From: Candidatus Paraburkholderia calva
Lineage (GTDB): Bacteria > Pseudomonadota > Gammaproteobacteria > Burkholderiales > Burkholderiaceae
DNA length: 60,268 nt
Assembly (NCBI GenBank): GCA_001184395.1
Contig: LFLF01000006.1
Coordinates: 1 to 60,268, forward strand
Reading direction: 5' to 3'
Position numbers and translations under genes: made by a program. The notes beneath the pieces were generated by a model. It was not told the DNA's origin. It worked only from the letters and a program-made list of their open reading frames with translations, and searched no databases. Every line of letters begins with the position of its first letter. Positions within the stretch are counted from its first letter, which is position 1. Of the stretch, positions 51,408 through 60,268 are shown one piece after another.

Positions 51408-54020
51408 GCGCTCGCCGCCTCCTTGTCGCGGTTGTGGTCAGCGCCCCATCCAAGTAGCGCGCGCGTGTCACGGTAGCGCTCGAGCACGATCTCCGAACCG
51501 ATGTCGATGCGCACCGCACCGTCGTCGCTGCGCGCGAGCGGTATGCTGCGCACCGGATAACGCGCGAAGACCGTCGGATTCGGGTGATGGAAACGATTGC
51601 GATAGCCTACCTGAAATACCGCCGCGCGCGGCCAGACCGCATCGAGGAAAGGCTCGGTCGACAAAGTGCGGTTGCCGTGATGCGGCACAATCAGCACATC
51701 GGCGCGCAAGACGTCACGGTCGCGCGCGATCAGCACGCGTTCGACGTCGGCTTCGATATCAGCGGTCAACAACGCGGCGATGCCGGACGCACCCGTCGCC
51801 TTCAGCACACGCCTGATGATTCGGCTTGCCCGTGAGCGGTCCCGCGTCGGGCCATAGCACGCGGAATTCGACGCGGTCCCAAGTCCAGCGCTGTCCGGCC
51901 GCGCATCACAGGATTTGCGCGCCCTGCTTGCGCGCAAGGTTCCAGAGCGGATCGTGCGGCGGCAGCGAGGCGAGCAGTTGCCGCACCGAGATCGCTTCGA
52001 GCACGGCCGGCGCGCCGCCCACGTGATCGGAATCGGAGTGGCTGATCATCAGCGTATCGAGCCAATGCATGCCCGCTGCGAGCAGATACGGCACGATGAT
52101 GCGCTCGCCCCGCATGCGTCGATTCCGGGCCCGGACCGGCGTCGAACAGCAGCGCGTGATGCGCCGTTTCCACCAGCAACGCCGAGCCCTGCACGATATC
52201 GAGCGCCGTCACGCGCAACGTGCCCATCGGCACCGTCTGCGCGGTCGATGCCAGCAGCGGCAGCCATGCAAGCGGCGCGGCAAAGCAAAGCGGCCAGCCG
52301 CGCGGCGCGAGCGCCACACGACACCCGCGCACGCCGAGGCAAGTGCGAACGCACCGGGCCGCGGCAGACGCCATAGCGGCGATGCGAGATGCCGGCGCAT
52401 CGCGAGATCGGCGCTGGCGGCGAGCGCATCGCACAGTATGTCGACCGCCGCGGGCAGCACGCCCGCGAGCGTCATCGACGTGACGGCGAAGCTGACCCAC
52501 GGAATGGCGAACGCATTGGCGAGCGGGCCGATCAGCGGAATCTGCGAGAACCAGTACGCGGTGAGCGGCGCAAGCGCGAGTGTCACGGGGAACTGGACAA
52601 GCGCGCCGGAACGGACATGGCTCGCGAGCGTCGAAAACGCAGATGCAATGGCGCGCCCGACGACGCGCGCCGCGCGTTCCACCGGCGTGCGCAGCCGCGC
52701 GACGGTCATGGCGATGCGCACGGAGCCGAAGCGCCGCTCGACGCGTTCGACTAGATCGTCCGCCTCGATCAGCGCCGCGACGTGTGCCGCCTCTCCTCTG
52801 TCGTTCCAGTCGAGCGATTCGAAAGTGACGTCCGGTTCCTGGCGTTTTTTTCGACGCGCGCCTGCCGCGCGTTCCATCGCATAGATGATCGCCGCCACTG
52901 CGCAGAACGACAGCCAGAATCCCGGCGACGTGACCGCCCACGGGTCGGCGATCACCACGAATGCGAGCGCCCAGCACAGCACGAGCGACGAAGCCGGACG
53001 CCGTCCCCCAGAAGCGACGTTAGCGCGACGACGAGCAGCATCCACAGCGCGCGTTGCGCGGGCACGTTGAAGCCGGCGAGCGCAGCGTACAGCGCGGCGC
53101 AGAGGGCCGCGCCCAGCGCCGAGGCGGGGCGTGGCAACGATCAGCGCGGCGGGCATCGAGCGGATGCGCAGGCGCTGCCACACGGACCCGCAAGCGACCG
53201 CGCCCAGCGCTGCGACGAAGCCGATATGCAAGCCCGAAATCGCAACGAGATGGTTCGTGCCGGTCGCGCGCATCAATGACCAGTCGGCCTCGCCCACGGC
53301 ATCCTGCGCACCCACCGCGAGTGCGATCACGATACCGCGATGCGGCGCATCCGCGAGCGCACTTTCCATGCGCGCACGCAGACGCGAACGGATGCGCTCG
53401 ATCGCCAGCAGCGGGCCGTGCGCGTCGTGCCGGAAACGCCGCGGCATCGCGCTTATTGACACATAGCCGGTCGCGCGAATGCCGCGCTCGAGCATCGATA
53501 CTTCCATGTCGCGCAGGCCGAAATTCGCCACGCTGTGCGCGCGCTTGAGGCGTGCGGCTAGCGTCCAGCGCTGGCCGGCTTCGAGCATCGGCGGCGTGGC
53601 GGGACGGTCGCGCGCCGCGGGCGAAGGCATCCAGACGAGCCGGATCAGGCGCGGAAAGTCATGCAGTCCGGCGCCGTTCGATTCGACTTCGAAGAGCAGG
53701 CGCGTACCTGCGTCGCTTGCTTCGGGAAGGCCGCGCACGAAAACGGTGAGCGAGGCATCGCGCTGTTCGTAGGCAAGAGGAAATGCCGGCTTGAGCCACA
53801 GTTCCGCGCGCTGTGCGGCGTACATGAAACCGCACGCGTACGACACGGCAACCAGAAACGGCAGCGCATATTCACGCCGCGCACGCGACATGCACAATGC
53901 AGCGCACAAGCAGTCACCTGCGAGCGCGCAACACGCAAGCGACCCGCGCCCATCCGGCAGCGCAGGCTGCTGCTGCAACCACCACACGTCCGCCGCGAAC
54001 CCCAGCAACACCGCACGCAC
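51404..54020 (-). pseudogene. comEC: DNA uptake channel ComEC/Rec2, broken
   Basis: ComEC carries single-stranded DNA across the inner membrane in natural transformation. The N-terminal DUF4131 region (AYEQRDASLTVFVRGLPEAS) and competence-domain start (GTNHLVAISGLHIGFVAALG) are present. Near 53110 the frame shifts, then returns by about 52980 (WALAFVVIADPWAVTSPGFW, then WLSFCAVAAII). The C-terminal beta-lactamase-like domain is split over frames (VTALDIVQGSALLVETAHHA; TLMISHSDSDHVGGAPAVLE; VLIVPHHGNRTLSTEPFLDA), and TGA interrupts at about 51906. About 800 residues originally. Confidence 0.9.
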
Positions 54021-54109
54021 ATCGCCTCACTCGTCTTTCGCCACACGGGCGCCCGGGCATCCTCATCCGATACCGAACGCCGCCGAAACAACGAAAACGA
54101 TTATGAAGA

Positions 54110-54886
54110 CGCGCGAGCGAGCCGTGGCAGCGCGGCGTGCGCATTAGCCGTTGTGCCGATGGCGAGCGCCTGCTCGTCGATGCCGCGCAACTGCGCGAGC
54201 ACGGTCGCGATGGCGGGCACCTGATCCAGCGTATTGCGCCCCTTCTATCGCCATGAAGGCACGATATCCGGCGCATCGGTTTGAAGCACGATGGCCTCGA
54301 GCGGCAACCCGGCCGCGAGCCGCCGGATCTGCCGCGCCCGCTCGAAGGTCAGATTGCCGCTGAAACCGAGCCACATGCCCTGGAACGCCTCGGCCTGCTG
54401 GAAACTGCCGTTGAAGGCATGCGCGATGCCGCAATGGATGTCATGCACGCGCAAGCCCTTGAGCATCTTGTCCTGCGATTTGCGCACGTGGCAGATGACC
54501 AGCAGGCCGAATGTGCGCGCAAGCTTAAGCTGTTCGTTATAGAAGAATTGCTGACGCGCATCGTCGAGCGTCGGCACGAAATAATCCAGACCGATTTCGC
54601 CGATGCCGACGAACCGCGGATCGTCGAGGCTCTCCTCATCTCGTCGCGCAGCACGCGCAGATCGTCGTCGGTCGCGCGCGGCGTGAAGAGCGGATGGATG
54701 CCGAGCGCGTACGCGCCGCCCTCGATGCGTGCGATGCGCCAGCGTGCGGACCGTCGCGAAGTTCGCGCGCTCCACGCCCGGAATGACGATGCGATCCACG
54801 CCCGAGCGGCGCGCATCGGAGGCCACGGCGGCGAGATCGGCGTCGAATTCACCTGCATTGAGATGGCAGTGCGTATCGATCCACAT
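54110..54886 (-). pseudogene. tatD: TatD-family metal-dependent hydrolase, broken
   Basis: TatD proteins are DNases and deacylase-type TIM barrels. ATG 54884-54886 starts MWIDTHCHLNAGEFDADLAA with the HxH metal motif. The frame shifts near 54725 to ALGIHPLFTPRATDDDLRVL and back near 54650 (RFVGIGEIGLDYF with metal Glu; FGLLVICHVRKSQDKMLKGL). TAG at 54245-54247 then stops the frame after LQTDAPDIVPSWR, removing the last 40 or so residues (LDQVPAIATVLAQLRGIDEQ in a later reading). The 54110 end is approximate. Confidence 0.87.
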
Positions 54887-54912
54887 GACGCGCTCCGCAA
54901 ATGGCGCTGAAG

Positions 54913-55623
54913 TTAAACCGGAACCAGCGGCTCTTCGTGCAGCACGCCATCGCGCAGACGCATGATGCGGTCGCAACGCGCGGCGAGATCGGGATCGTGT
55001 GTGACGATCACGAAGCTGGTCTGCAAGGTCTGCGACAACTCGAGCATCAAGTTGAACACCGTGTCCGCCGTGCCGCCGTCGAGGTTGCCGGTGGGCTCGT
55101 CCGCCAGCACGCAGGTCGGATGCGTAATCAGCGCGCGCGCAATCGCCACGCGCTGACGCTCGCCGCCCGACAGTTCGCCCGGCCGATGCTTCGCGGGATG
55201 CCCGATGCCCACGCGCTCCAGCATCGCCTGCGCCTCCTTGCGCGCATCCTCTTCCTTCATGCGGCGGATGCGCAGCGGCATTGCCACATTGTCGAGCGCG
55301 GTGAATTCCGGCAGCAGATGATGGAACTGATAGACGAAGCCGAGCGCGCGGTTGCGCAACTCGTTACGCTCCTTTTCCTTCAGTTCGGTGAAAGGCTTGC
55401 CCATCAGCGAGACCTTGCCGGCGCTCGGTTCGTCGAGGCCGCCCAGCACGTGCAGCAGCGTACTCTTGCCCGAACCCGATGCGCCGACGATGGCGAGTTT
55501 CTCGCCGCGCCGCACGTCGAGCTGCGCGTTGTTCAGCACCTGCACGTTGAAGCCGCCCGATACAAAGGTCTTCGAGATCGAAGACGCCTGAAGCACGATA
55601 TCGTCGTTGTTCATATCACTCAT
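54913..55623 (-). CDS. lolD: lipoprotein-releasing ABC transporter ATP-binding protein
   Basis: LolD powers the LolCDE complex that releases lipoproteins from the inner membrane to LolA. It has 236 residues from ATG 55621-55623 ([20 protein letters not shown]), overlapping the lolC stop by eight bases; ATG 55612-55614 is also possible. Walker [17 protein letters not shown], signature [15 protein letters not shown], Walker [13 protein letters not shown] and the switch His (VTHDPDLA) are all present. The Lol motif region [20 protein letters not shown] is typical. Intact. Confidence 0.95.
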   Translation of the reverse strand: MSDMNNDDIVLQASSISKTFVSGGFNVQVLNNAQLDVRRGEKLAIVGASGSGKSTLLHVLGGLDEPSAGKVSLMGKPFTELKEKERNELRNRALGFVYQFHHLLPEFTALDNVAMPLRIRRMKEEDARKEAQAMLERVGIGHPAKHRPGELSGGERQRVAIARALITHPTCVLADEPTGNLDGGTADTVFNLMLELSQTLQTSFVIVTHDPDLAARCDRIMRLRDGVLHEEPLVPV

Positions 55624-56872
55624 AGCGCAGCGCCTCCGCCGGACGCACTTTCGCGCCGCACCAGCTCGGATAGAGCGTCGCGAGCGACGAGAGCAGGAAC
55701 GCGATCACGCCGATGCGGATCACGTCGCTCGCCACGAGTTCGGACGGCAGTTCGCTGATGGAATACACGGAAGGCGGCAGGAACTGCACGCCGAACAGAT
55801 GCTCGATCATCGGCACGAGCCACGGAATGCTCCATGCGATCAGACAGCCGAGCGACACGCCAATCACCGTGCCGATGAAGCCGATCGTCACACCCTGCAC
55901 GACGAATATCTTCATGATCGAGCCGGGCTGCGCGCCGAGCGTGCGCAGGATGGCGATGTCGGCCTGCTTGTCGGTGACGGTCATCACCAGCGACGAGACC
56001 AGATTAAACGCCGCCACCGCGATGATCAGCGTGAGGATGATGAACATCATGCGCTTTTCGATCTGCACGGCGGAGAACCAGGTCTTGTTCTGCTGCGTCC
56101 AGTCGCGGATGTAGAGATCACCCGAGAGCGTGTGCGACAGTTGCCGCGCTACTTCGTCGGGCGCGCGCTGCATGTCTTTCAGGCGCAGACGCACGCCCGT
56201 GGGCGCGGGCAGCCTGAACAGCGCCTGCGCGTCCTGAATGGAAATGAGCGCGAGCGTCGAGTCGTACTCGTAATGGCCGGATTCGAAAATGCCGACCACC
56301 GTGAACTGCTTGAGGTGCGGCATCATCCCTGCGGGCGTGATGGTGCCTTCGGGCGCGACCAGCGTGATCTTGTCGCCGGTCATTACGCCGAGATTGGTCG
56401 CGAGGTCCGCGCCGAGGACGATGCCGAATTCGCCCGGCTTCAGATTCGTGAGCTTGCCCGCGCGCATTTCCTTGCCGATGTCGGACACATCGGGTTCGAG
56501 CGACGGCTCCACGCCGCGCAGCGCGACGCCGCTCACGGCGCCTTGCCGCGTTAGCAGCGCCTGCGCCTCGACATACGGCGCCGCGCCGATCACTTCCGGA
56601 TTGCGGCGCGCTTCCTGGGCGGTCAGGACCCAGTTGGGCATCGAGCCGGTCGGCGAAAAGATCTCGACGTGTGCGAGCACCGACAGCATGCGGTCGCGCA
56701 CTTCCTTCTGAAAGCCGTTCATCACAGAGAGCACGACTATCAGAGCGGCGACGCCGAGCGCGATGCCCGACATCGACACGAACGCGATGAAAGAGATGAA
56801 ACCGTTACCTGTCGTGCGTTTGCTGGCGCGCGTGTAACGCCAGCCGATCTGCCATTCGTACGGGAGCTTCAA
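55616..56872 (-). CDS. lolC: lipoprotein-releasing ABC transporter permease (LolC/E)
   Basis: The membrane subunit for lipoprotein release. I chose TTG 56870-56872, directly before [20 protein letters not shown], giving 418 residues, the family length. The open frame continues upstream without similarity. Four membrane helices: one near the N-terminus ([20 protein letters not shown]) and three at the end ([40 protein letters not shown] and the last near 395). The large periplasmic domain lies between. [20 protein letters not shown] is the coupling region. A single LolC/E homologue here suggests the LolF-type arrangement. Intact. Confidence 0.93.
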   Translation of the reverse strand: MKLPYEWQIGWRYTRASKRTTGNGFISFIAFVSMSGIALGVAALIVVLSVMNGFQKEVRDRMLSVLAHVEIFSPTGSMPNWVLTAQEARRNPEVIGAAPYVEAQALLTRQGAVSGVALRGVEPSLEPDVSDIGKEMRAGKLTNLKPGEFGIVLGADLATNLGVMTGDKITLVAPEGTITPAGMMPHLKQFTVVGIFESGHYEYDSTLALISIQDAQALFRLPAPTGVRLRLKDMQRAPDEVARQLSHTLSGDLYIRDWTQQNKTWFSAVQIEKRMMFIILTLIIAVAAFNLVSSLVMTVTDKQADIAILRTLGAQPGSIMKIFVVQGVTIGFIGTVIGVSLGCLIAWSIPWLVPMIEHLFGVQFLPPSVYSISELPSELVASDVIRIGVIAFLLSSLATLYPSWCGAKVRPAEALRYE

Positions 56873-57195
56873 GCGAATCCTTATCTCTGCGGTTCTCCGC
56901 GAATTTTCTGCGTTTACCACTTCGGTGCCGCCGCGGCGGCGGGTCTGCTCCGGGTTTGCCGTTCCATCGCCGTGTCTTGTCGATGCGCGATGAGGCATTG
57001 CGCGGATGCGGCGCGAAGCGAGCCGGAGCCACCGAAGCGCGAAATTTGCGAAAGTTTGCCATATATGGCCGATCCGACGTCAGACGAGTTCGCCGGAACC
57101 GCGTCGCGCACGCCGGTCCGGCGCAATTTCCCCGCCACCATGGCGGCAGAGCCGCCGATGACGCGGGACGCAATGCCCTACAATGCGGAACCATC
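56873..57195. other. lolC to RpfE-like gene divergent intergenic region
   Basis: The 323 bases hold no gene on either strand. Both divergent units must start here, but no clear promoter box was identified. It contains an A/T patch (CATATATGG near 57060) that could be part of a promoter. Confidence 0.4.
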
Positions 57196-58275
57196 ATGCC
57201 CGCACCCGAACTCCACCTCCTGCTGCCGTTCTCCCTGCCTTCGGCCGCCGATGCCGCCACCGCACTGCACGGACTGGAGAGCACGGCGTTCGGGCGCCTG
57301 CTCGCCCGCGCGGCGCTCGAAGAACGCGTGATCGGCGAAGACTTTCAGCGCACCTTGCCGCACGAACGCTGGATCGCGCGGCGCTTCGGCGCCGTGTCAC
57401 CCTCCGACCGGCGCTATGCCGACGACGCGCCGCTCGCGCCCTTCATGATGCTCGCCGACGGCGGCGATCCCGGCGACCGCTCGTGGGCGTGTATCGAGCC
57501 GGTGCATGTCCGGATCGCGCACGATCATCTGGTACTGATCGATCCCGCCACGCTTGGCGTGCGCACTGAGGAAGCGCGGGCGCTGCTGGATGCGGCGCGG
57601 CCGGTTATCGAGGGTCTCGGTGTCACGCTGCAGGCGCCCACGCCGCTGCGCTGGTATGTCGCGGGCGAGGCGATCGGCGCGCTGGCGGGCGCGTCGCCGT
57701 TGCGGGCGACCGGGCGCAACATCGAGATCTGGCTGCCGCACGAAGCCACCGGCGAGCGTTCCCGTCCGTGGATGAAACTGCAGAACGAAGTGCAGATGGC
57801 GTGGTTCGAGCATCCGCTCAATATGGAGCGCGAGTCGCGCGGCCTGCCCGCGATCAACTCGATCTGGCTCCACGCGCAAGGCGCGATGCGTCCCGTCACC
57901 GGCAGTTTCACCCACGTCATGTCCGATGCCGCCGCCACGCGCGGCCTCGCGCTCGCCTCGGGCGTGAGCCCCGAAGCGCCGCCCGAGTCGTTTGCCGCGT
58001 TGTCGAAAGGCTTTACCGAGGGCAGCACGCTGGTCGAGCTGGACCCGTTCTCGGCGCCGTTCATCGAGCAGGACTGGGCGCGCTGGAACGCGGCGCTGAA
58101 AGCGCTCGAGATCGCGAGGTTCGCGCCCGCACTGCGCGCGCTCGGCGACGGCTCGCTGGGCAAACTCGGCCTCACGCTGTGCGGCGACACCGGCTCCGTC
58201 ACGCTCGGCGTGACGCGCGGCGATCTGCGCAAGTTCTGGCGCCGCCGGCCGGTCGCTGCGCTTTTCATCGAATGA
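57196..58275 (+). CDS. RpfE-like regulatory/phosphoglycerate mutase-related protein
   Basis: A 359-residue protein conserved next to recJ in beta-proteobacteria and often labelled RpfE after a Xanthomonas cluster; it has weak similarity to 2,3-bisphosphoglycerate-independent phosphoglycerate mutase. It starts MPAPELHLLLPFSLPSAADA. Recognisable blocks: WACIEPVHVRIAHDHLVLID, MKLQNEVQMAWFEHPLNMER and LPAINSIWLHAQGAM. No membrane segment or signal peptide. The catalytic role is unproven. It lies 21 bases before recJ, so they are probably co-transcribed. Intact. Confidence 0.8.
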   Translation: MPAPELHLLLPFSLPSAADAATALHGLESTAFGRLLARAALEERVIGEDFQRTLPHERWIARRFGAVSPSDRRYADDAPLAPFMMLADGGDPGDRSWACIEPVHVRIAHDHLVLIDPATLGVRTEEARALLDAARPVIEGLGVTLQAPTPLRWYVAGEAIGALAGASPLRATGRNIEIWLPHEATGERSRPWMKLQNEVQMAWFEHPLNMERESRGLPAINSIWLHAQGAMRPVTGSFTHVMSDAAATRGLALASGVSPEAPPESFAALSKGFTEGSTLVELDPFSAPFIEQDWARWNAALKALEIARFAPALRALGDGSLGKLGLTLCGDTGSVTLGVTRGDLRKFWRRRPVAALFIE

Positions 58276-58296
58276 GCTTCGAATAAGGTTTTCAGC

Positions 58297-60000
58297 ATGA
58301 CGCGAATCGTGACCCGCGCCCCTTCCCTCGCCGACGCCGAAGCGCTCGCACGCCACGGCCTGCATCCCGTGATCGCGCGGTTGTATGCGTCGCGCGGCAT
58401 CACGTCGCCGGACGAAGTGGAAACGGAACTGAAGCGCCTGCACGCGCCCGTCGGCCTCAAGGGCTGCGCCGCCGCCGCCGCCGTGCTCGCCGATGCGCTC
58501 GCCGCGAACAAGCGGATGCTGGTCGTCGCGGACTACGACTGCGACGGCGCGACGGCCTGCGCCGTTGCCGTGCGCGGCCTACGCATGTTCGGCGCGAACA
58601 TCGATTACCTCGTGCCGAACCGCTTCGAATACGGCTACGGCCTGACGCCGGAAATCGTCGATCTGGCAGCACGCTCGAAGCTCGGCGCGCCCGATCTGCT
58701 GATCACGGTTGATAACGGCATCGCGAGCGTGGACGGCGTCGCGTCGGCGAATGCGCTAGGCATCGACGTGCTGGTGACCGATCATCACTTGCCCGGCGAC
58801 GAATTGCCGAAGGCGCGCGCCATCGTTAATCCGAATCAGCTGGGCTGCGCGTTTCCGAGCAAGTGCATCGCGGGCGTCGGCGTGATGTTCTACGTGCTGC
58901 TCGCGCTGCGCGCCGAATTGCGCCGGCGCGGCACTTACGACGAGGCGCATCCCGAACCGCGGCTGGACGGCCTGCTCGATCTTGTCGCGCTCGGCACCGT
59001 CGCCGATGTCGTGAAGCTCGATTGCAACAACCGCATTCTCGTCGCGCAAGGCCTCAAGCGGATTCGCGCAGGCCGCATGCAGCCGGGCATCGCCACGCTG
59101 TTCCGGGCCGCCGGGCGCGATGCGCGGGCCGCATCGGGCTTCGATCTCGGCTTCGCGCTCGGGCCGCGCCTGAACGCGGCGGGACGGCTGGCGGACATGT
59201 CGCTCGGCATCGAATGCCTGACGACGGACGATATCGGCCGCGCCTGGGAACTCGCGCAGCAACTCGATTCGATGAACCGCAAACGCCGCGAGATCGAAGC
59301 CGGCATGCAGCAGCAAGCGCTCGCCGAATTGCAGACGATCGACGCCGGCGAGCGCGCGACGCTCACGCTGTTCGATCCGGGCTGGCATCAGGGCGTGATC
59401 GGCATCGTCGCGAGTCGCCTTAAGGAGAAATTTCACCGGCCGTCCTTCACGTTTGCGCATGCCGACGATTCCGGCCTGCTCTGCAAGGGCTCGGGCCGCT
59501 CGATTCCGGGATTCCATCTGCGCGATGCCGTCGATCTCATCAGCAAGCGCGAGCCGGGACTGATCCACAAGTTCGGCGGCCACGCGATGGCGGCCGGACT
59601 GACGATTTCCACCGCCGATATTCCGCGTTTCACGGCCGCGTTCGAAGCGGTCGGCCGCCAATGGCTGACGGCCGACGTGCTGTCGCGCACCATCGAAACC
59701 GATGGCGAACTGGAGGACGCTTACTTCACGCCGCAGTTCGTCGAACTGCTCGACGCCGCCGTCTGGGGCCAGGGTTTTCCCGCGCCGACCTTCTCGGGCG
59801 AGTTCGAAGTGGCATCGCAGGCGCTGGTGAAGGACAAGCACCTGAAGCTGTCGCTGCTGCGCGGACGTCAGCGCTACAACGCGATTTGGTTCAATCACGT
59901 CGATCCGCTCCCGCAGCACGCGACGGTCGCGTACCGGCTCGTCAGCGATTCGTGGAACGGGGTCGCGCGGATGCAGTTGATCGTGGAGCACGCTGCCTAG
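58297..60000 (+). CDS. recJ: single-stranded-DNA-specific exonuclease RecJ
   Basis: RecJ is a 5'-3' exonuclease working with RecFOR and in mismatch and base-excision repair. It has 567 residues, the normal length. The DHH-family motifs are in order: VVADYDCDGATACAVAV, LLITVDNGIASVDGV, VLVTDHHLPGDELP and the second-domain GRLADMSLGIECL. The DHHA1 motif FGGHAMAAGLTI is near residue 430, and the OB fold ends the protein. It ends with TAG at 59998-60000, at which point the insertion sequence begins. Intact. Confidence 0.96.
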   Translation: MTRIVTRAPSLADAEALARHGLHPVIARLYASRGITSPDEVETELKRLHAPVGLKGCAAAAAVLADALAANKRMLVVADYDCDGATACAVAVRGLRMFGANIDYLVPNRFEYGYGLTPEIVDLAARSKLGAPDLLITVDNGIASVDGVASANALGIDVLVTDHHLPGDELPKARAIVNPNQLGCAFPSKCIAGVGVMFYVLLALRAELRRRGTYDEAHPEPRLDGLLDLVALGTVADVVKLDCNNRILVAQGLKRIRAGRMQPGIATLFRAAGRDARAASGFDLGFALGPRLNAAGRLADMSLGIECLTTDDIGRAWELAQQLDSMNRKRREIEAGMQQQALAELQTIDAGERATLTLFDPGWHQGVIGIVASRLKEKFHRPSFTFAHADDSGLLCKGSGRSIPGFHLRDAVDLISKREPGLIHKFGGHAMAAGLTISTADIPRFTAAFEAVGRQWLTADVLSRTIETDGELEDAYFTPQFVELLDAAVWGQGFPAPTFSGEFEVASQALVKDKHLKLSLLRGRQRYNAIWFNHVDPLPQHATVAYRLVSDSWNGVARMQLIVEHAA

Positions 60001-60268
60001 CAGGCTATTGAAATACCCTCTACACGGGTCATCTGATTGGGAGTGGCAAACTGGGAGGGGCAAACGTTGAATCAAGGAATCGAACGACACTGAGACCGAA
60101 ACGATGCGTGGAGCGGACGGCTACACCGAATTGATGTTCACGATGACCACGCTGGATAACTTCGTTCCGGCCAATCACCCGCTGCGACCGATTCGGCTGT
60201 GGTTGAACGAGGCGCTCACTCGCATGGACGCGGTCTTTTCGCGGATGTATGAGAGCGCCGCGAGGGGG
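60001..60268 (+). mobile_element. insertion sequence, left end with transposase N-terminus (continues beyond window)
   Basis: Directly after the recJ stop, non-coding DNA is followed by an open frame from ATG 60104 to the window end: MRGADGYTELMFTMTTLDNF, then VPANHPLRPIRLWLNEALTR. This is the start of an IS5/IS1182-type transposase common in Burkholderia, different from the fragment at 1-385. The 55 codons seen are undamaged, so this copy may be active. The terminal repeat should start near 60001 but was not confirmed. Confidence 0.75.

Overview
This is a GC-rich (roughly 63-65%) beta-proteobacterial chromosome segment with the gene order of Burkholderia sensu lato: lysC-tilS-accA-alkA-cysS, ppiB-lpxH-cysE, suhB, mutS, bamC-dapA, trpS, ftsB-eno-kdsA-pyrG, lolD-lolC-recJ. 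About 31 coding genes look intact, and nearly all of them serve core functions. A nearly equal number (about 27) are broken by frameshifts, stop codons, internal deletions or short tandem duplications. That balance of sound housekeeping genes and freshly decayed accessory genes suggests a host-restricted symbiont in genome reduction, for example a leaf-nodule Burkholderia/Caballeronia. The lifestyle is an inference; the decay is seen directly.

Layout. 1-385 is the tail of a broken IS5-type transposase. 673-990 encodes a small PXPV-repeat protein. 1164-9008 is a complete but ruined malonate-use locus: an MFS carrier (minus) facing a GntR regulator and mdcA-B-C-D-E-G-H (plus), with a candidate operator between them. 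9172-9913 is a broken M48 lipoprotein protease. 10108-11925 (minus) is a decayed type VI secretion effector cluster in which PAAR, Tae4 amidase, a polytopic membrane protein and a 61-residue ORF all overlap. 12414-12550 is tRNA-Ser(GCU) with its terminator.

12730-19407 (minus) holds lysC, tilS, accA, alkA and cysS, all intact. 19894-22792 (plus) holds a TPR protein, a broken ppiA, ppiB and lpxH, followed by cysE (minus), a broken trmJ (minus), suhB, and lplT interrupted only by UGA codons. 27090-32406 holds a DUF883 protein, mutS, an exported phosphoesterase-like protein and slyD. 32439-35052 holds a ruined ribosomal oxygenase gene, a small lipoprotein gene with a structured leader, and a ruined metallo-beta-lactamase-fold gene. 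35059-43190 (minus) holds bamC, dapA, a broken methyltransferase, trpS, an M50 protease, a Sua5/YciO protein, a PHP phosphoesterase, a broken hydrolase and a DUF455 protein. 43488-45479 is a run of three pseudogenes (gamma-carbonic anhydrase, hslO, lipoprotein). 45589-50385 (minus) is ftsB-eno-kdsA-pyrG. 50563-54886 (minus) is a run of three more (hydrolase, comEC, tatD). 54913-60000 is lolD-lolC, an RpfE-like gene and recJ. 60001 onward begins a second, different insertion sequence.

Retained functions: lysine/DAP synthesis, fatty-acid synthesis, LPS (lpxH, kdsA), outer-membrane assembly (bamC, lolCD), division (ftsB), translation (cysS, trpS, tilS, tRNA-Ser), glycolysis, CTP synthesis, and DNA repair (mutS, recJ, alkA). 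Lost functions: malonate catabolism, interbacterial antagonism (T6SS effector), DNA uptake (comEC), lysophospholipid flipping (lplT) and several stress or proteostasis helpers (hslO, roxA, ppiA, an M48 protease). Eight or so perfect tandem duplications of 9-17 bp are scattered through the window, and several caused the frameshifts. Frameshift positions given below are approximate because they come from frame comparison by eye.
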